Shown: piece by piece, positions 33,986 through 42,055 of the stretch
How positions within the stretch are numbered: position 1 is the stretch's first letter
Layout: every line of letters starts with the position of its first letter
Origin: an uncultured Selenomonadales bacterium
Lineage (GTDB): Bacteria; Bacillota; Negativicutes; DSM-1736; Dendrosporobacteraceae
Length of the DNA stretch: 55,061 nucleotides
NCBI GenBank assembly: GCA_946407015.1
Contig: CAMJML010000022.1
Location: 1 to 55,061 of the forward strand
Direction: 5' to 3'
Translations under genes and position numbers: made by a program
Notes under the pieces: generated by a model
Database searches by the model: none
What the model was told of the DNA's origin: nothing
Seen by the model: the letters and a program-made list of their open reading frames with translations, nothing else

Positions 33986-35399
33986 TTTCGTTTGCCTCCC
34001 GTTGTTCGGTGACAGAAATTTTTTGAGGATCCAGTACACTTACGATTAAAAAGGTTGCCAGGCAAACCAGCCACTCCATATAAATGGGGTGAGCAAAAAT
34101 TTGGGTGGATGGGAAAGCCTGCCAGACAAACAAGGTGATGATGCCGGCCAGGGTGGTATAAAAAGCCGAGTTTTTGCGGCACAGCCCCGGGGCAAACATG
34201 GTAAATAAAAATACCAGGGTGAAGGCGGTCGTAAGACTCAGGCCGATTAGCATGGTTTTGACAATGCCGACGGCGTTAAAGGCAAACCATAAGGTAATCA
34301 TGCCCAGAATCAGGATGGCATAGCGATTGACCAGCGTATAACGCTCGTCACTGACGGCCGGGTTGATAAACCGCTTGTAGATATCCTGGGAAAATAGTGT
34401 TCCGGCAGCCAGCAGAATATGGCAGGCTGTCGCTACATCGGCAGCCCAGAGGGCGGCCAGGGTTAAGCCGGAGGTGACCGGGTCCAGCCCCATAATCATT
34501 TGAGGCAAGGCTAGAGTAGCCTTCATGTCAGGGTGAGCGGCCCGGGCTGCTACGCCCATAATAGCGCAGGCGAAGCCAACCGGAAACATAAAGAGCGAGC
34601 CCCAGAGAAAGCCTTTTTTCGCCGCTTTGCTGTCAATGGCGGCACAGGCTACCTGAACCGGCCCCTGCGCAGTAATGGTCTGGGTCATCATGACGGCAAA
34701 CCAGCCGACAATGGTGGCCAGTCCCAGTCCGCCAACCGGGCCAAACCAGTCGACTGTAGGCGGCAGGGAAGCGGAGATGGCCTGGATGCCGCCTTGATTG
34801 GATACGATGGTGATGGTGCTTATTAATATTCCGACATAAATGAGGGTGACACTTAATATGTTCGATAAGCCGGATGACCATAAACCACCCAGAATGGTGG
34901 TACCGATAAACACGATGGCACTGGTCACCATACCTCCTTGAAAGGAAAAGATGTCGGGGAGCAAAGAAGACAGGATGGCTCCACCGGCCAGATACTGCAG
35001 GGAGGTAATGACGAGCTGAATGGTGATCATGCCTAAAACGGCAATAGCCCGGCCTTTTTTATCATAGTAACGTTCAAATAATTCGGGAATGGTCGTGCAG
35101 TTCAATTCGCGGTATTTACCGGCTGCAACCAGTGCCATGAGTACGGCCCCGGCTGCCCACGCGACATTGTACCAGCCGGCGGCAATCCCGGACTGAAAAG
35201 CATTTTCGGCAACCCCGATGGTGGAAGCCGCTCCGATAGCCGTGCCGGCAATATTGGCAGCGACTAGCGTGGTGGTGAGTTTCCGACCGGCAAATAAAAA
35301 GCCACTGCTGTTTGCGGCCCGGCGTTTGACATAAATGCTTATGCCAAATAAGACACAAATGTACAGAATGATGATACCAAGTTGAATATTCAATTCCAT
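33966..35399 (-). CDS. Sodium:solute symporter family (SSS) transporter
   Basis: 477 residues with about 13 TM helices. SSS signatures: SSGFLFAGRKLTTTLVAANI, GTAIGAAST, ELFERYY after TM4, and IVGWFAVMMTQTITAQGPVQ in TM7. It moves an organic solute with Na+; the substrate is not certain. Cotranscription with a HutP-family gene suggests an amino acid such as histidine. A strong promoter and a leader with UAG triplets precede it. Confidence 0.88.
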   Translation of the reverse strand: MELNIQLGIIILYICVLFGISIYVKRRAANSSGFLFAGRKLTTTLVAANIAGTAIGAASTIGVAENAFQSGIAAGWYNVAWAAGAVLMALVAAGKYRELNCTTIPELFERYYDKKGRAIAVLGMITIQLVITSLQYLAGGAILSSLLPDIFSFQGGMVTSAIVFIGTTILGGLWSSGLSNILSVTLIYVGILISTITIVSNQGGIQAISASLPPTVDWFGPVGGLGLATIVGWFAVMMTQTITAQGPVQVACAAIDSKAAKKGFLWGSLFMFPVGFACAIMGVAARAAHPDMKATLALPQMIMGLDPVTSGLTLAALWAADVATACHILLAAGTLFSQDIYKRFINPAVSDERYTLVNRYAILILGMITLWFAFNAVGIVKTMLIGLSLTTAFTLVFLFTMFAPGLCRKNSAFYTTLAGIITLFVWQAFPSTQIFAHPIYMEWLVCLATFLIVSVLDPQKISVTEQREANESGLCKC

Positions 35400-35400
35400 C

Positions 35401-35546
35401 CTACCTTTCTACATTCGGATGCCACAGCATCGGGCTTTCTTTACGGCCGCGAGGACTGTTCATCCTAGTTGCCCTTTTTTGAGATTTGGCAAACAATGCT
35501 ACTATGCTACAGAGCTATCATAACAATAAATGTTTTTGCGTGTCAA
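35401..35546 (-). promoter_or_regulatory. Promoter and UAG-rich leader of the symporter-hutP operon
   Basis: On the minus strand TTGACA (35541-35546), 18-bp spacer and TATGAT (35517-35522) give a leader of about 110 nt. UAG triplets cluster at its 5' end (minus-strand TAG at 35507-35509, 35502-35504, 35499-35501) and flank the ribosome site (35409-35411 and 35401-35403, with AAAGG between). A small hairpin GATGC/GCATC lies in the middle. HutP proteins bind spaced UAG triplets. Confidence 0.6.
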
Positions 35547-35668
35547 CTTGAGAACCGGTGCAATTCAGCCGTAAGGCAGGAAGTTATAGTTCCCCCTCAT
35601 TCTTGGCTAGCGCTATTTTCTAAAATAATTCTAAAATTTGGTCTTTATGATAGAAGTATGGAAAAAGT

Positions 35669-35751
35669 CAGTGCGATTCTTCTTGATCGCACTGTTCATA
35701 TAAATCTCTACCCTTTTTCACCGTCTGACGCGCAGTCAGGCGGATTTTTTT
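35669..35751 (+). terminator. Two successive hairpins, the second a terminator
   Basis: CAGTGCGAT/ATCGCACTG (35669-35677 with 35686-35694) is followed by CCGTCTGAC/GTCAGGCGG (35721-35743) and eight T. No gene in front of them ends here, so a short untranslated RNA or an attenuator is possible. The rest of the 538-base interval holds the two flanking promoters only. Confidence 0.6.
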
Positions 35752-35800
35752 GTACATAAAAAAACAGTTGTAAATATTAAGTATACATGTGAAAAAGTAC

Positions 35801-35829
35801 TTGCCAATAGGGACGATTTGCAATAAAAT
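35801..35829 (+). promoter_or_regulatory. Promoter of the LivJ-like gene
   Basis: TTGCCA (35801-35806), 17-bp spacer, TAAAAT (35824-35829), about 109 bases before the start codon. Confidence 0.5.
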
Positions 35830-35937
35830 TTTGCCGATAAGTAAAGCTGTTCCAATCCAGTGTCCGGGAGTGGAGAAAGCTGATTTTGCCCACAATGAAA
35901 TAAAGATAAGAATATTGAATTAGGGAGGGGTTTTTAG

Positions 35938-37101
35938 ATGAAGCGATTTCCTAAAATGCTGTGCATACTGTTCATTTTGGTCGGAATGACGGCTTTGGTC
36001 GCTGGCTGTGGGGACAGTGCGAGCAAGGATGTCAAAATTGGTATGGTTTATGAACTGACCGGCAATACGGCCTCTTATGGGACTTCAGCAGCGAATGGGG
36101 CCAAACTGGCTTTTAAAGAAATTAACGCCGCCGGCGGGGTCTTGGGAAAGCAAATTCAGATTGTGACCGCAGACAATAAAGGCGAACCTTCTGAATCAGC
36201 CAATGCCATGACGAAAGTCATTACGCAGGACAGAGTTGTAGCGGTAACCGGCTTTACGGTCAGTTCCTGTGGAATTGCCGGCTCGGTCGTGGCTGAGGAT
36301 AATAAAATTCCGTTTGTAGCTGCTGCAACGGTCAATCCTAAAGTAACGGTCGATGAGCGTACCGGCAAAGTCAAGAATTATACTTTCAGAGCTTGCTTTA
36401 TTGATTCTTTCCAAGGGACGGTAGCCGCTAATTTCGCTTTAAACAGTCTTCAGGTTAAAAAAGCGGCCATTCTGATTGATAATTCCAGTGATTACAGTAA
36501 AGGCCTGGCCAAAGTATTTAAAGATGTCTTTAATCAACGGGGCGGCCAGGTGGTAGCCGAAGAAGCCTATCTGCAAAAAGACCAGGACTTCAAATCAACT
36601 CTGACGGCCATTAAGGCGCAGAACCCGGATTTAGTATACATACCCGGTTATTATGAAGATGTCGGCAAGATTGTCAAGCAAGCCCGTGAATTGGGCATGA
36701 CTATCCCTATTTTAGGCGGAGATGCCTGGGATTCTCCCCGCCTGGCCGAAATTGGCGGTCCACAGGCTCTGAATAACACTTATTTCACCAATTTCTATTC
36801 GGTGGAGGACAAGAACCCGGTATCCAATGCTTTTGTTGCCGCTTATCAAAAAGAATATGGCCAGCCGCCTGACTCGATGGCGGCTATGGGCTATGACGCA
36901 GCCCGTCTGCTGGTGGATGCCATCAAACGGGCCAACAGTACCGATGCGGCCAAGATTCGCGATGCGCTGGCAGATACGAAAAAATTCCAGAGTGTCAGCG
37001 GCGATATGGATTTAAATGCGTCTCATGATGCTGTTCGCGGTGTTGTGATCATTGAAATGAAAGACGGCAAGCAAGTCTATAAAGAAACTATTAAACAATA
37101 A
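35938..37101 (+). CDS. Branched-chain amino-acid-type ABC substrate-binding lipoprotein (LivJ-like)
   Basis: 387 residues. Lipoprotein signal with lipobox LVAGC (Cys about 24), then the Peripla_BP_6 pattern VKIGMVYELTGNTASYG, ANGAKLAFKEINAAGGVLG, and the typical VAAATVNPKVT and GYDAARLLVDAI stretches. It captures amino acids or related ligands for a LivHMGF permease. No permease or ATPase genes follow (a terminator comes at once), so it works with a remote transporter or as a receptor. GGGAGGGG before ATG. Confidence 0.92.
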   Translation: MKRFPKMLCILFILVGMTALVAGCGDSASKDVKIGMVYELTGNTASYGTSAANGAKLAFKEINAAGGVLGKQIQIVTADNKGEPSESANAMTKVITQDRVVAVTGFTVSSCGIAGSVVAEDNKIPFVAAATVNPKVTVDERTGKVKNYTFRACFIDSFQGTVAANFALNSLQVKKAAILIDNSSDYSKGLAKVFKDVFNQRGGQVVAEEAYLQKDQDFKSTLTAIKAQNPDLVYIPGYYEDVGKIVKQARELGMTIPILGGDAWDSPRLAEIGGPQALNNTYFTNFYSVEDKNPVSNAFVAAYQKEYGQPPDSMAAMGYDAARLLVDAIKRANSTDAAKIRDALADTKKFQSVSGDMDLNASHDAVRGVVIIEMKDGKQVYKETIKQ

Positions 37102-37110
37102 CCTCTATGG

Positions 37111-37153
37111 AATGAAGACTTCAAAGGCAGCTGCTTTTGAAGTCTTCATTTTT
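37111..37153 (+). terminator. Terminator after the LivJ-like gene
   Basis: AATGAAGACTTCAAA (37111-37125) pairs perfectly with TTTGAAGTCTTCATT (37136-37150), followed by T. Confidence 0.9.
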
Positions 37154-37225
37154 AGGCATACTTAAAACAGCACTTACCAGATCTATTGACACCCTGCTGC
37201 TTTTGCTATACGATGAAAAGAGGTT

Positions 37226-37237
37226 GTGTATATACAC
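37226..37237. promoter_or_regulatory. MarR operator 1
   Basis: GTGTATATACAC is a perfect 12-bp palindrome 49 bases before the marR-like start, and its near copy stands just behind the gene. Confidence 0.65.
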
Positions 37238-37285
37238 GTTGTGGCTTACGCCACTTATCTTTTAAATCATTGAAATGGTGATGGG

Positions 37286-37726
37286 ATGAACACAGACAAA
37301 AAACTTCAGGCACCCAGCGTGTGCCATTGTTATCACTTGCGCAGAGCATCGCGGGCGGTTACGCAATTCTATGACGACATGCTGGCTCCCAGCGGCTTAA
37401 AAGTAACCCAATACAGTCTTTTAAATCATATCCGGCGGCTGGGGCCGCTGACCATGAACGAGCTTTCGCAGGCCATGAGGCTGGAACGGACAACCTTGCT
37501 ACGCAATTTAAAACCATTAGAGAAACTGGGCTATGTCACGGTGCTGCCGGGAAAAAATTCTCAGGCCCGTCAGCTCAGCCTAACCGAGAAAGGACTTGAG
37601 GTCTTGGCGGTAGCGGCTCCTCACTGGGAAGAAGCCCAGCAGAAGCTGGCCAAGCTGTTTAAGCCGGAAGAGTTGCAAGGCTTATTGAGTTCTTTAAGCA
37701 AATTGGAATCATTGAGCATGAAGTGA
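37286..37726 (+). CDS. MarR-family transcriptional regulator
   Basis: 146 residues with the winged HTH at about 35-115: VTQYSLLNHIRRLGPLTMNELSQAM, then RTTLLRNLKPLEKLGYV and the wing SQARQLSLTEKG. Cysteines at 13 and 15 (CHCYHLRRA) are shared with some redox- or metal-responsive MarR proteins. Starts with ATG at 37286 after GTGATGGG. Twin palindromic sites flank the gene. Confidence 0.9.
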   Translation: MNTDKKLQAPSVCHCYHLRRASRAVTQFYDDMLAPSGLKVTQYSLLNHIRRLGPLTMNELSQAMRLERTTLLRNLKPLEKLGYVTVLPGKNSQARQLSLTEKGLEVLAVAAPHWEEAQQKLAKLFKPEELQGLLSSLSKLESLSMK

Positions 37727-37743
37727 GAATTTTGCTTTTTTTA

Positions 37744-37755
37744 GTGTATATACAT
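37744..37755. promoter_or_regulatory. MarR operator 2, downstream of marR
   Basis: GTGTATATACAT matches operator 1 at 11 of 12 positions and lies 18 bases behind the marR stop, immediately before a structured segment. Confidence 0.6.
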
Positions 37756-37842
37756 GGAATGGGGGCGGAATCTCCGTCCGGTGCAGCGTAACGGAGGGAG
37801 GAACCCTTTCCATACTGGGCCGCCCGGCCTGGTTTTCTTTTA
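37755..37842 (+). ncRNA. Structured, possibly non-coding RNA or attenuator between marR and tetR
   Basis: An outer stem TGGAATGGG (37755-37763) with CCCTTTCCA (37804-37812) encloses an inner perfect stem CTCCGT/ACGGAG (37772-37777 with 37791-37796). A GC-rich hairpin (GGCC-GCCC-GGCC) and a TTTTCTTTT run follow. It matches no RNA family I can name. It may be a regulated small RNA or simply the marR terminator region. Confidence 0.4.
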
Positions 37843-37857
37843 CAGCAGGATTGGGCA

Positions 37858-37885
37858 TTGTATTATTCAGTTAATCCAGTATAAT
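37858..37885 (+). promoter_or_regulatory. Promoter of the second TetR gene
   Basis: TTGTAT (37858-37863), 16-bp spacer, TATAAT (37880-37885), 44 bases before the GTG start. Confidence 0.55.
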
Positions 37886-37929
37886 TAAACGCAGAAAGAG
37901 TTTAAGGTTGTAACGTAGGAGGAAGGCCT

Positions 37930-38532
37930 GTGGCTTGTTCAATTAACCGCCGTGAAAGAAAAAAGATGAACGCCAAGAATGCCATTCTTGAAGCTGCCGT
38001 GAAGTTATTCGTGCAAAAAGGCTACAAAGAGACAGCCATTGCTGACATCATGAATGAAGCGGATATGGGGATTGGCACGTTCTATAACTATTTTCAGTCC
38101 AAAGAGGAAATTTTAAAATACTTTTTGGCGGAGATTATTTCTGAAACCCATCAGCATTTTATAGATTTGATCAAAGCGCCTAAAAGCGCTGCGGAAATTT
38201 TAACTGAGACCTTTTTATATACAGGGCGGATACTGGATGAAAACCGGTTTGTCGTGCCGTTGTTTTTGAGCATGGCCAATCGCCGGGCTGCACCGAAAGA
38301 GCTGACCCATCCGGCCAATGGACCGACTTTTAAAGACATCTTTAGCGGGCTTATTAAACGTGGCCAGGAACAAGGCGAGTTCCGCCAGGATATTCCCGCC
38401 GAAGTGGTTACGGAAATGTTTCACTCCATTTTGCAGGCTGCTTCCTTCAGTAGTCTGGAAATGGGCTTTATGCAAAACATTGAGTATAAGCTGCAGCTGC
38501 TGCTGGATGGGTTAATTGTCACCAAGAAATGA
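37930..38532 (+). CDS. TetR/AcrR-family transcriptional regulator
   Basis: 200 residues. HTH at about 15-60: AAVKLFVQKGYKETAIADIM, then GIGTFYNYFQSKEEILKYF. Helical C-terminal ligand domain. AGGAGG seven bases before GTG 37930 supports that start over ATG 37966. No obvious target gene adjoins it, since a repeat element and terminator follow. Confidence 0.88.
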   Translation: MACSINRRERKKMNAKNAILEAAVKLFVQKGYKETAIADIMNEADMGIGTFYNYFQSKEEILKYFLAEIISETHQHFIDLIKAPKSAAEILTETFLYTGRILDENRFVVPLFLSMANRRAAPKELTHPANGPTFKDIFSGLIKRGQEQGEFRQDIPAEVVTEMFHSILQAASFSSLEMGFMQNIEYKLQLLLDGLIVTKK

Positions 38533-38544
38533 GCCGGCGAGCTA

Positions 38545-38646
38545 AGAGCCTGTTTTAAAGCATCCGGTCTGGTCTCTTTTGGAAGCGGACGCTCCGCGCA
38601 AAAAGGAGCCGCCTGTAGCGACAGATGGGTATTTTGAAACAGTCTC
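38545..38646. mobile_element. MITE- or REP-like palindromic element
   Basis: The ends are 21-nt imperfect inverted repeats: AGAGCCTGTTTTAAAGCATC at left, and AGAGACTGTTTCAAAATACC read inward from right. They share AGAG-N-CTGTTT-N-AAA. An inner arm AGCGGA/TCCGCG lies between. No ORF inside. The whole 102-nt unit can fold into one hairpin, as expected of a miniature element between unrelated genes. No second copy was found in the window. Confidence 0.5.
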
Positions 38647-38666
38647 TGACCAGAATGGCTGAATGG

Positions 38667-38701
38667 ATGCTGTCATCAGAGTTTGGATGACAGCATTTTT
38701 A
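38667..38701 (+). terminator. Terminator downstream of tetR and the palindromic element
   Basis: ATGCTGTCATC/GATGACAGCAT stem with an 8-nt loop and five T. A TTTGTCGAA 9-mer (38707-38715) follows directly. Confidence 0.88.
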
Positions 38702-38755
38702 TGTTATTTGTCGAAAAAATTTTGCGAAAATTTAGTTGGATTTTGACTTGCTTCA

Positions 38756-38785
38756 TTGACCGGATTAAGCAATGCGTGATAAGAT
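38756..38785 (+). promoter_or_regulatory. Promoter of ahbC-ahbD
   Basis: TTGACC (38756-38761), 18-bp spacer and extended TGA-TAAGAT (-10 at 38780-38785), leaving a leader of about 110 nt. CTTAATAGTGAAT just downstream (38789-38801) recurs at 43087. Confidence 0.6.
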
Positions 38786-38902
38786 ACACTTAATAGTGAA
38801 TGCGATTCAACATTGAGCGGTATTCCACTTTGTGGTATTGCAGCTCGGTTACAAGCGATCTTTGGACTACGTGATAATATTAGTAGGTGGGGATATAAAA
38901 AC

Positions 38903-40081
38903 ATGATCAGTGTTACGAAACTACTCTTTGCAACCGATTACTTTGGCGACGGGCTGCGCTATAACCAGAGCTCGCACGGTGCGCGCCACGGCGTGGCCAA
39001 CGGTTCCGGCCCGGTCGTTGTCTGGAATTCGACCAAAACCTGTAATCTGCGATGTCGTCACTGTTATATGGATTCGGATGCAAAGCAATATCAGGGCGAG
39101 CTGACTACCGCAGAAGCCAAGCAATTTATTGATGATCTGGCCGAATTTAAAGTTCCGGTGTTGCTTTTTTCGGGCGGCGAGCCATTGATTCGTCCGGATT
39201 TTTTTGAGTTAGCGGCCTATGCTGCCGAAAAAGGCATTCGGCCCACCTTGTCTACCAACGGGACACTCATTACTGCTGAAGTGGCCCGGAAAATTAAACA
39301 AATCGGAGTTGGCTATGTGGGCATTTCTCTGGACGGACTGCGGGAAGTCAATGATACTTTCCGGGGGCAGGAAGGAGCCTTCCAGGCCGCCATGCAAGGT
39401 ATTCAAAACTGTGTGGCCGCCGGTCAGCGGGTGGGGCTGAGATTTACCATCAACCGGCACAACCTGCAGGAACTGGACAATATCTTTGATTTTATCGAAG
39501 CTGAGAATATCGACCGCGTTTGTTTCTACCATCTGGTTTATTCGGGGCGCGGCAATCAAATGATGACTGAAGATGTTACCGCAGCCGAATCCCGCCAGGC
39601 TATGGATATTATTATCCGCCGGACCCGCGATTTTGAAGCCCGTGGTTTGGCTAAAGAGATTTTAACGGTGGATAATCATTGTGACGGGGTTTATATGTAT
39701 CTGAAAGCGCTGCAGGAAAATGACCAGGAACTGGCTGAACGCATTAAATCGTTGATTTCACTCAATGGCGGCAATCGCTCGGGGATTGCTTTTGCCGAAG
39801 TTGATCCGAACGGTTATGTGCATCCTGATCAATTTACTCAGCATCATACCTTTGGAAATGTGCGGGAACGCAAATTCGGGGATATCTGGACTGATTTAAG
39901 CCATCCTATTTTAGCCGGGCTCAAAGATCGCAAGCCGCTGCTCAAAGGCCGTTGTGCAGCCTGCCGCTTCTTAAATAATTGCAACGGAAATTTTCGGACC
40001 CGTGCCGAGGCCATCACCGGTGATTTCTGGGAATCTGATCCGGCCTGTTATTTGACGGACGAAGAAATCGGCCTGAAATAG
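38903..40081 (+). CDS. ahbC: AhbC/NirJ1-type radical SAM protein (12,18-didecarboxysirohaem deacetylase)
   Basis: 392 residues. The N-terminus TKLLFATDYFGDGLRYNQ is characteristic of the AhbC/NirJ1 group. The radical SAM cluster is CNLRCRHC (C47, C51, C54), with FSGGEP for SAM binding. The C-terminal SPASM-like cysteines lie in CAACRFLNNCNG and ACYL. In the sirohaem-dependent haem pathway AhbC removes acetate side chains from didecarboxysirohaem. It is followed after 52 bases by ahbD. A longer frame back to 38813 would run across the promoter; ATG 38903 is preferred. Confidence 0.85.
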   Translation: MISVTKLLFATDYFGDGLRYNQSSHGARHGVANGSGPVVVWNSTKTCNLRCRHCYMDSDAKQYQGELTTAEAKQFIDDLAEFKVPVLLFSGGEPLIRPDFFELAAYAAEKGIRPTLSTNGTLITAEVARKIKQIGVGYVGISLDGLREVNDTFRGQEGAFQAAMQGIQNCVAAGQRVGLRFTINRHNLQELDNIFDFIEAENIDRVCFYHLVYSGRGNQMMTEDVTAAESRQAMDIIIRRTRDFEARGLAKEILTVDNHCDGVYMYLKALQENDQELAERIKSLISLNGGNRSGIAFAEVDPNGYVHPDQFTQHHTFGNVRERKFGDIWTDLSHPILAGLKDRKPLLKGRCAACRFLNNCNGNFRTRAEAITGDFWESDPACYLTDEEIGLK

Positions 40082-40133
40082 TACTTATTTTGTGGACTTA
40101 TATACTTCATAACGTTTGCGAAGGAGAAAACAG

Positions 40134-41129
40134 ATGATTATATCCTGGAATACCACCAATGCCTGTAATATGTATTGTGATCATTGCTATCGGGATTCCG
40201 GCTGCAAAGCAGACGAAGAATTGAATACCGCCGAGGCCAAGACGCTGCTGGAGCAAATTGCCAGAGCCGGGTTTAAGATTATGATTTTCAGCGGCGGTGA
40301 ACCGCTGACCCGCCCTGACATTGTTGAACTGGTTCAATATGCCACATCCCTGGGGCTGCGGCCGGTATTCGGAACAAACGGTACGCTGATTACCCTGGAG
40401 TTGGCCAAACAATTAAAACAAGCGGGTGCCATGGGAATGGGCATTTCGCTCGACTCGATGGATGCGCAAAAGCATAACGAATTCCGCCGTTTTCCCGGTG
40501 CCTGGGAAGGGGCGGTGCAAGGGATGCGTTATTGCCGGGAAGCCGGGCTGCCTTTCCAGATTCATACCACCATTATGGATTGGAATGTGCACGAAATTGA
40601 AAACATTACCGACTTTGCTGTTGCCGAAGGGGCGGTCGCTCATCACTTTTTCTTTTTAGTTCCAACCGGCAGGGCCGTTTCGATTGAGGCTGAATCATTG
40701 CGGGCGCAAGCCTATGAAGATACGCTGACCCGAATTATGAAAAAGCAGCAGCAGGTCAATATCGAACTTAAACCGACCTGTGCGCCGCAATTCATGCGTA
40801 TTGCCAAACAAATGGGCATGAATATCCGGTTTGGCCGCGGCTGTTTGGCGGGAACCTCTTACTGTATTATCAGTCCTAAAGGGCAGGTCCAGCCTTGTGC
40901 CTATCTGAATATTCCGCTCGGGGATGTCCGGGAAACTCCTTTTGATGAGATTTGGCGGAATCATCAAGTGCTGCAAGAGCTGCGGACGCTGGATTATAAA
41001 GGCGGCTGCGGGGCCTGTGAATACAAACGCCTGTGTGGCGGCTGCCGGGCGCGGGCGGCTTACTACCATGAAGACGATTATATGGCCGAAGAACCCTGGT
41101 GTTTGTATCATGGCCGGGCCGGTCAATAA
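40134..41129 (+). CDS. ahbD: AhbD/NirJ2-type radical SAM protein (Fe-coproporphyrin decarboxylase)
   Basis: 331 residues. Cluster motif CNMYCDHC (C11, C15, C18) right at the N-terminus, FSGGEPLTRPD, and a C-terminal SPASM domain with CLAGTSYC, QPCAYLN and CGACEYKRLCGGC holding auxiliary clusters. AhbD converts Fe-coproporphyrin III to haem b by two oxidative decarboxylations. GCGAAGGAG precedes ATG 40134; the upstream in-frame start at 40116 is inside that region. The remaining ahb/sirohaem genes are not in the window. Confidence 0.84.
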   Translation: MIISWNTTNACNMYCDHCYRDSGCKADEELNTAEAKTLLEQIARAGFKIMIFSGGEPLTRPDIVELVQYATSLGLRPVFGTNGTLITLELAKQLKQAGAMGMGISLDSMDAQKHNEFRRFPGAWEGAVQGMRYCREAGLPFQIHTTIMDWNVHEIENITDFAVAEGAVAHHFFFLVPTGRAVSIEAESLRAQAYEDTLTRIMKKQQQVNIELKPTCAPQFMRIAKQMGMNIRFGRGCLAGTSYCIISPKGQVQPCAYLNIPLGDVRETPFDEIWRNHQVLQELRTLDYKGGCGACEYKRLCGGCRARAAYYHEDDYMAEEPWCLYHGRAGQ

Positions 41130-41146
41130 GCGGCATTGTTAATACG

Positions 41147-41191
41147 AAAGCCTTCGCTACCCGATTATACGGGCAGCGAAGGCTTTTTGGC
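41147..41191. terminator. Bidirectional terminator between ahbD and the HD-GYP gene
   Basis: AAAGCCTTCGCT (41147-41158) pairs with AGCGAAGGCTTT (41175-41186), and an inner CCCG/CGGG pair, then T. Confidence 0.9.
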
Positions 41192-41210
41192 TAGTTAAGA
41201 GCGCGGTGCA

Positions 41211-42032
41211 TCAGCGTTGCAGCAGGGTGGTCAGGGCATCCAGGATATCCGGATGAAAATCAGAGCCACGGCCGCGGTGAACAATGGCCAGACCTTCGGC
41301 AATGGTAAAGGTTTTCTGCTTTAAGCGTCTGGTGGTCAGGGCCTCGAAAACATCCGCCATCATGACAATTTGAGCGTGCGGGTGGGTTTCGTCCTGGCGC
41401 AGTCCCCGGGGATAACCTTTGCCGGAAAAGCGTTCATGGTGCTGCAGGGCAACCAGACATACCGATTCGGGCAAGCCGGCTTTCTGCAACAGGCTGCTGC
41501 CGATGACCGGATGATGCTTCAGCGAGGAACGGACAAGATCATCATTCGTTAAGGTAAAGGATGTAGTTGTGTTTTCTGTAACAGTGCGGCCGGTATCATG
41601 CAGCAGTGCACCCAGTGCGACAGCGAAAACCTCTTCTTCCGGCAGATGAAGCTGCAGGGCGATGAGGGTGGCGAGCAGGGCAATATTGACTGAATGATCA
41701 AAGACCCAGGCCTGGTTCAAAGCAATGTCGGTCATGACTGCTTTTAATTCCGTATTGTCCTGCATCGCGGTGATCGCCTGTTTGGCAATCCCGGCCGCTG
41801 CCTGCAATAAATCCTGGTTGCTGCCGGTCAGGTGGTGTTGAATTTGATGGCCGGAATGGACGGCTGCCCCGGTCAAAGGAATGGGTTCCTGATGGGGCAG
41901 CAGGATCTTGCGGGTCTGCAATTTATCATAAATTTCCCTGGTGATCGGAACGCCCTTGCTAATCAGCAGAATTCCGGTTTCATCATAAAGATCGGTTGGC
42001 GCGAGCATACTTTCAAATGGTGAATCAATCAT
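41211..42032 (-). CDS. HD-GYP-type phosphodiesterase-like protein
   Basis: 273 residues. An N-terminal DUF3391-like segment (DETGILLISKGVPITREIYDKLQ) is followed by an HD domain: HD at 145-146 in GALLHDTGR, HH at 174, QHHERFSGKGYP at 197-208 and MMADVFEALTTRR. The HD-GYP motif HHExxDGxGYP keeps HHE and GYP, but its Asp is Ser. Expected activity is c-di-GMP hydrolysis in the cytoplasm. It lies 23 bases downstream of the PAS-GGDEF gene in the same operon. Confidence 0.83.
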   Translation of the reverse strand: MIDSPFESMLAPTDLYDETGILLISKGVPITREIYDKLQTRKILLPHQEPIPLTGAAVHSGHQIQHHLTGSNQDLLQAAAGIAKQAITAMQDNTELKAVMTDIALNQAWVFDHSVNIALLATLIALQLHLPEEEVFAVALGALLHDTGRTVTENTTTSFTLTNDDLVRSSLKHHPVIGSSLLQKAGLPESVCLVALQHHERFSGKGYPRGLRQDETHPHAQIVMMADVFEALTTRRLKQKTFTIAEGLAIVHRGRGSDFHPDILDALTTLLQR

Positions 42033-42055
42033 ATGGAACAGGACCCTCCTGACAT

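Noticed and set aside
35668-35895. 75-codon minus-strand frame between the symporter and LivJ-like genes
   Set aside because: It runs through both hairpins and the LivJ-side promoter and has no ribosome site; a 29-codon subframe starting at the hairpin lacks one too.
37755-37842. Known riboswitch class
   Set aside because: I compared it by eye with cobalamin, TPP, SAM-I, glycine, Moco and c-di-GMP cores and none matched; reported only as an unidentified structure.
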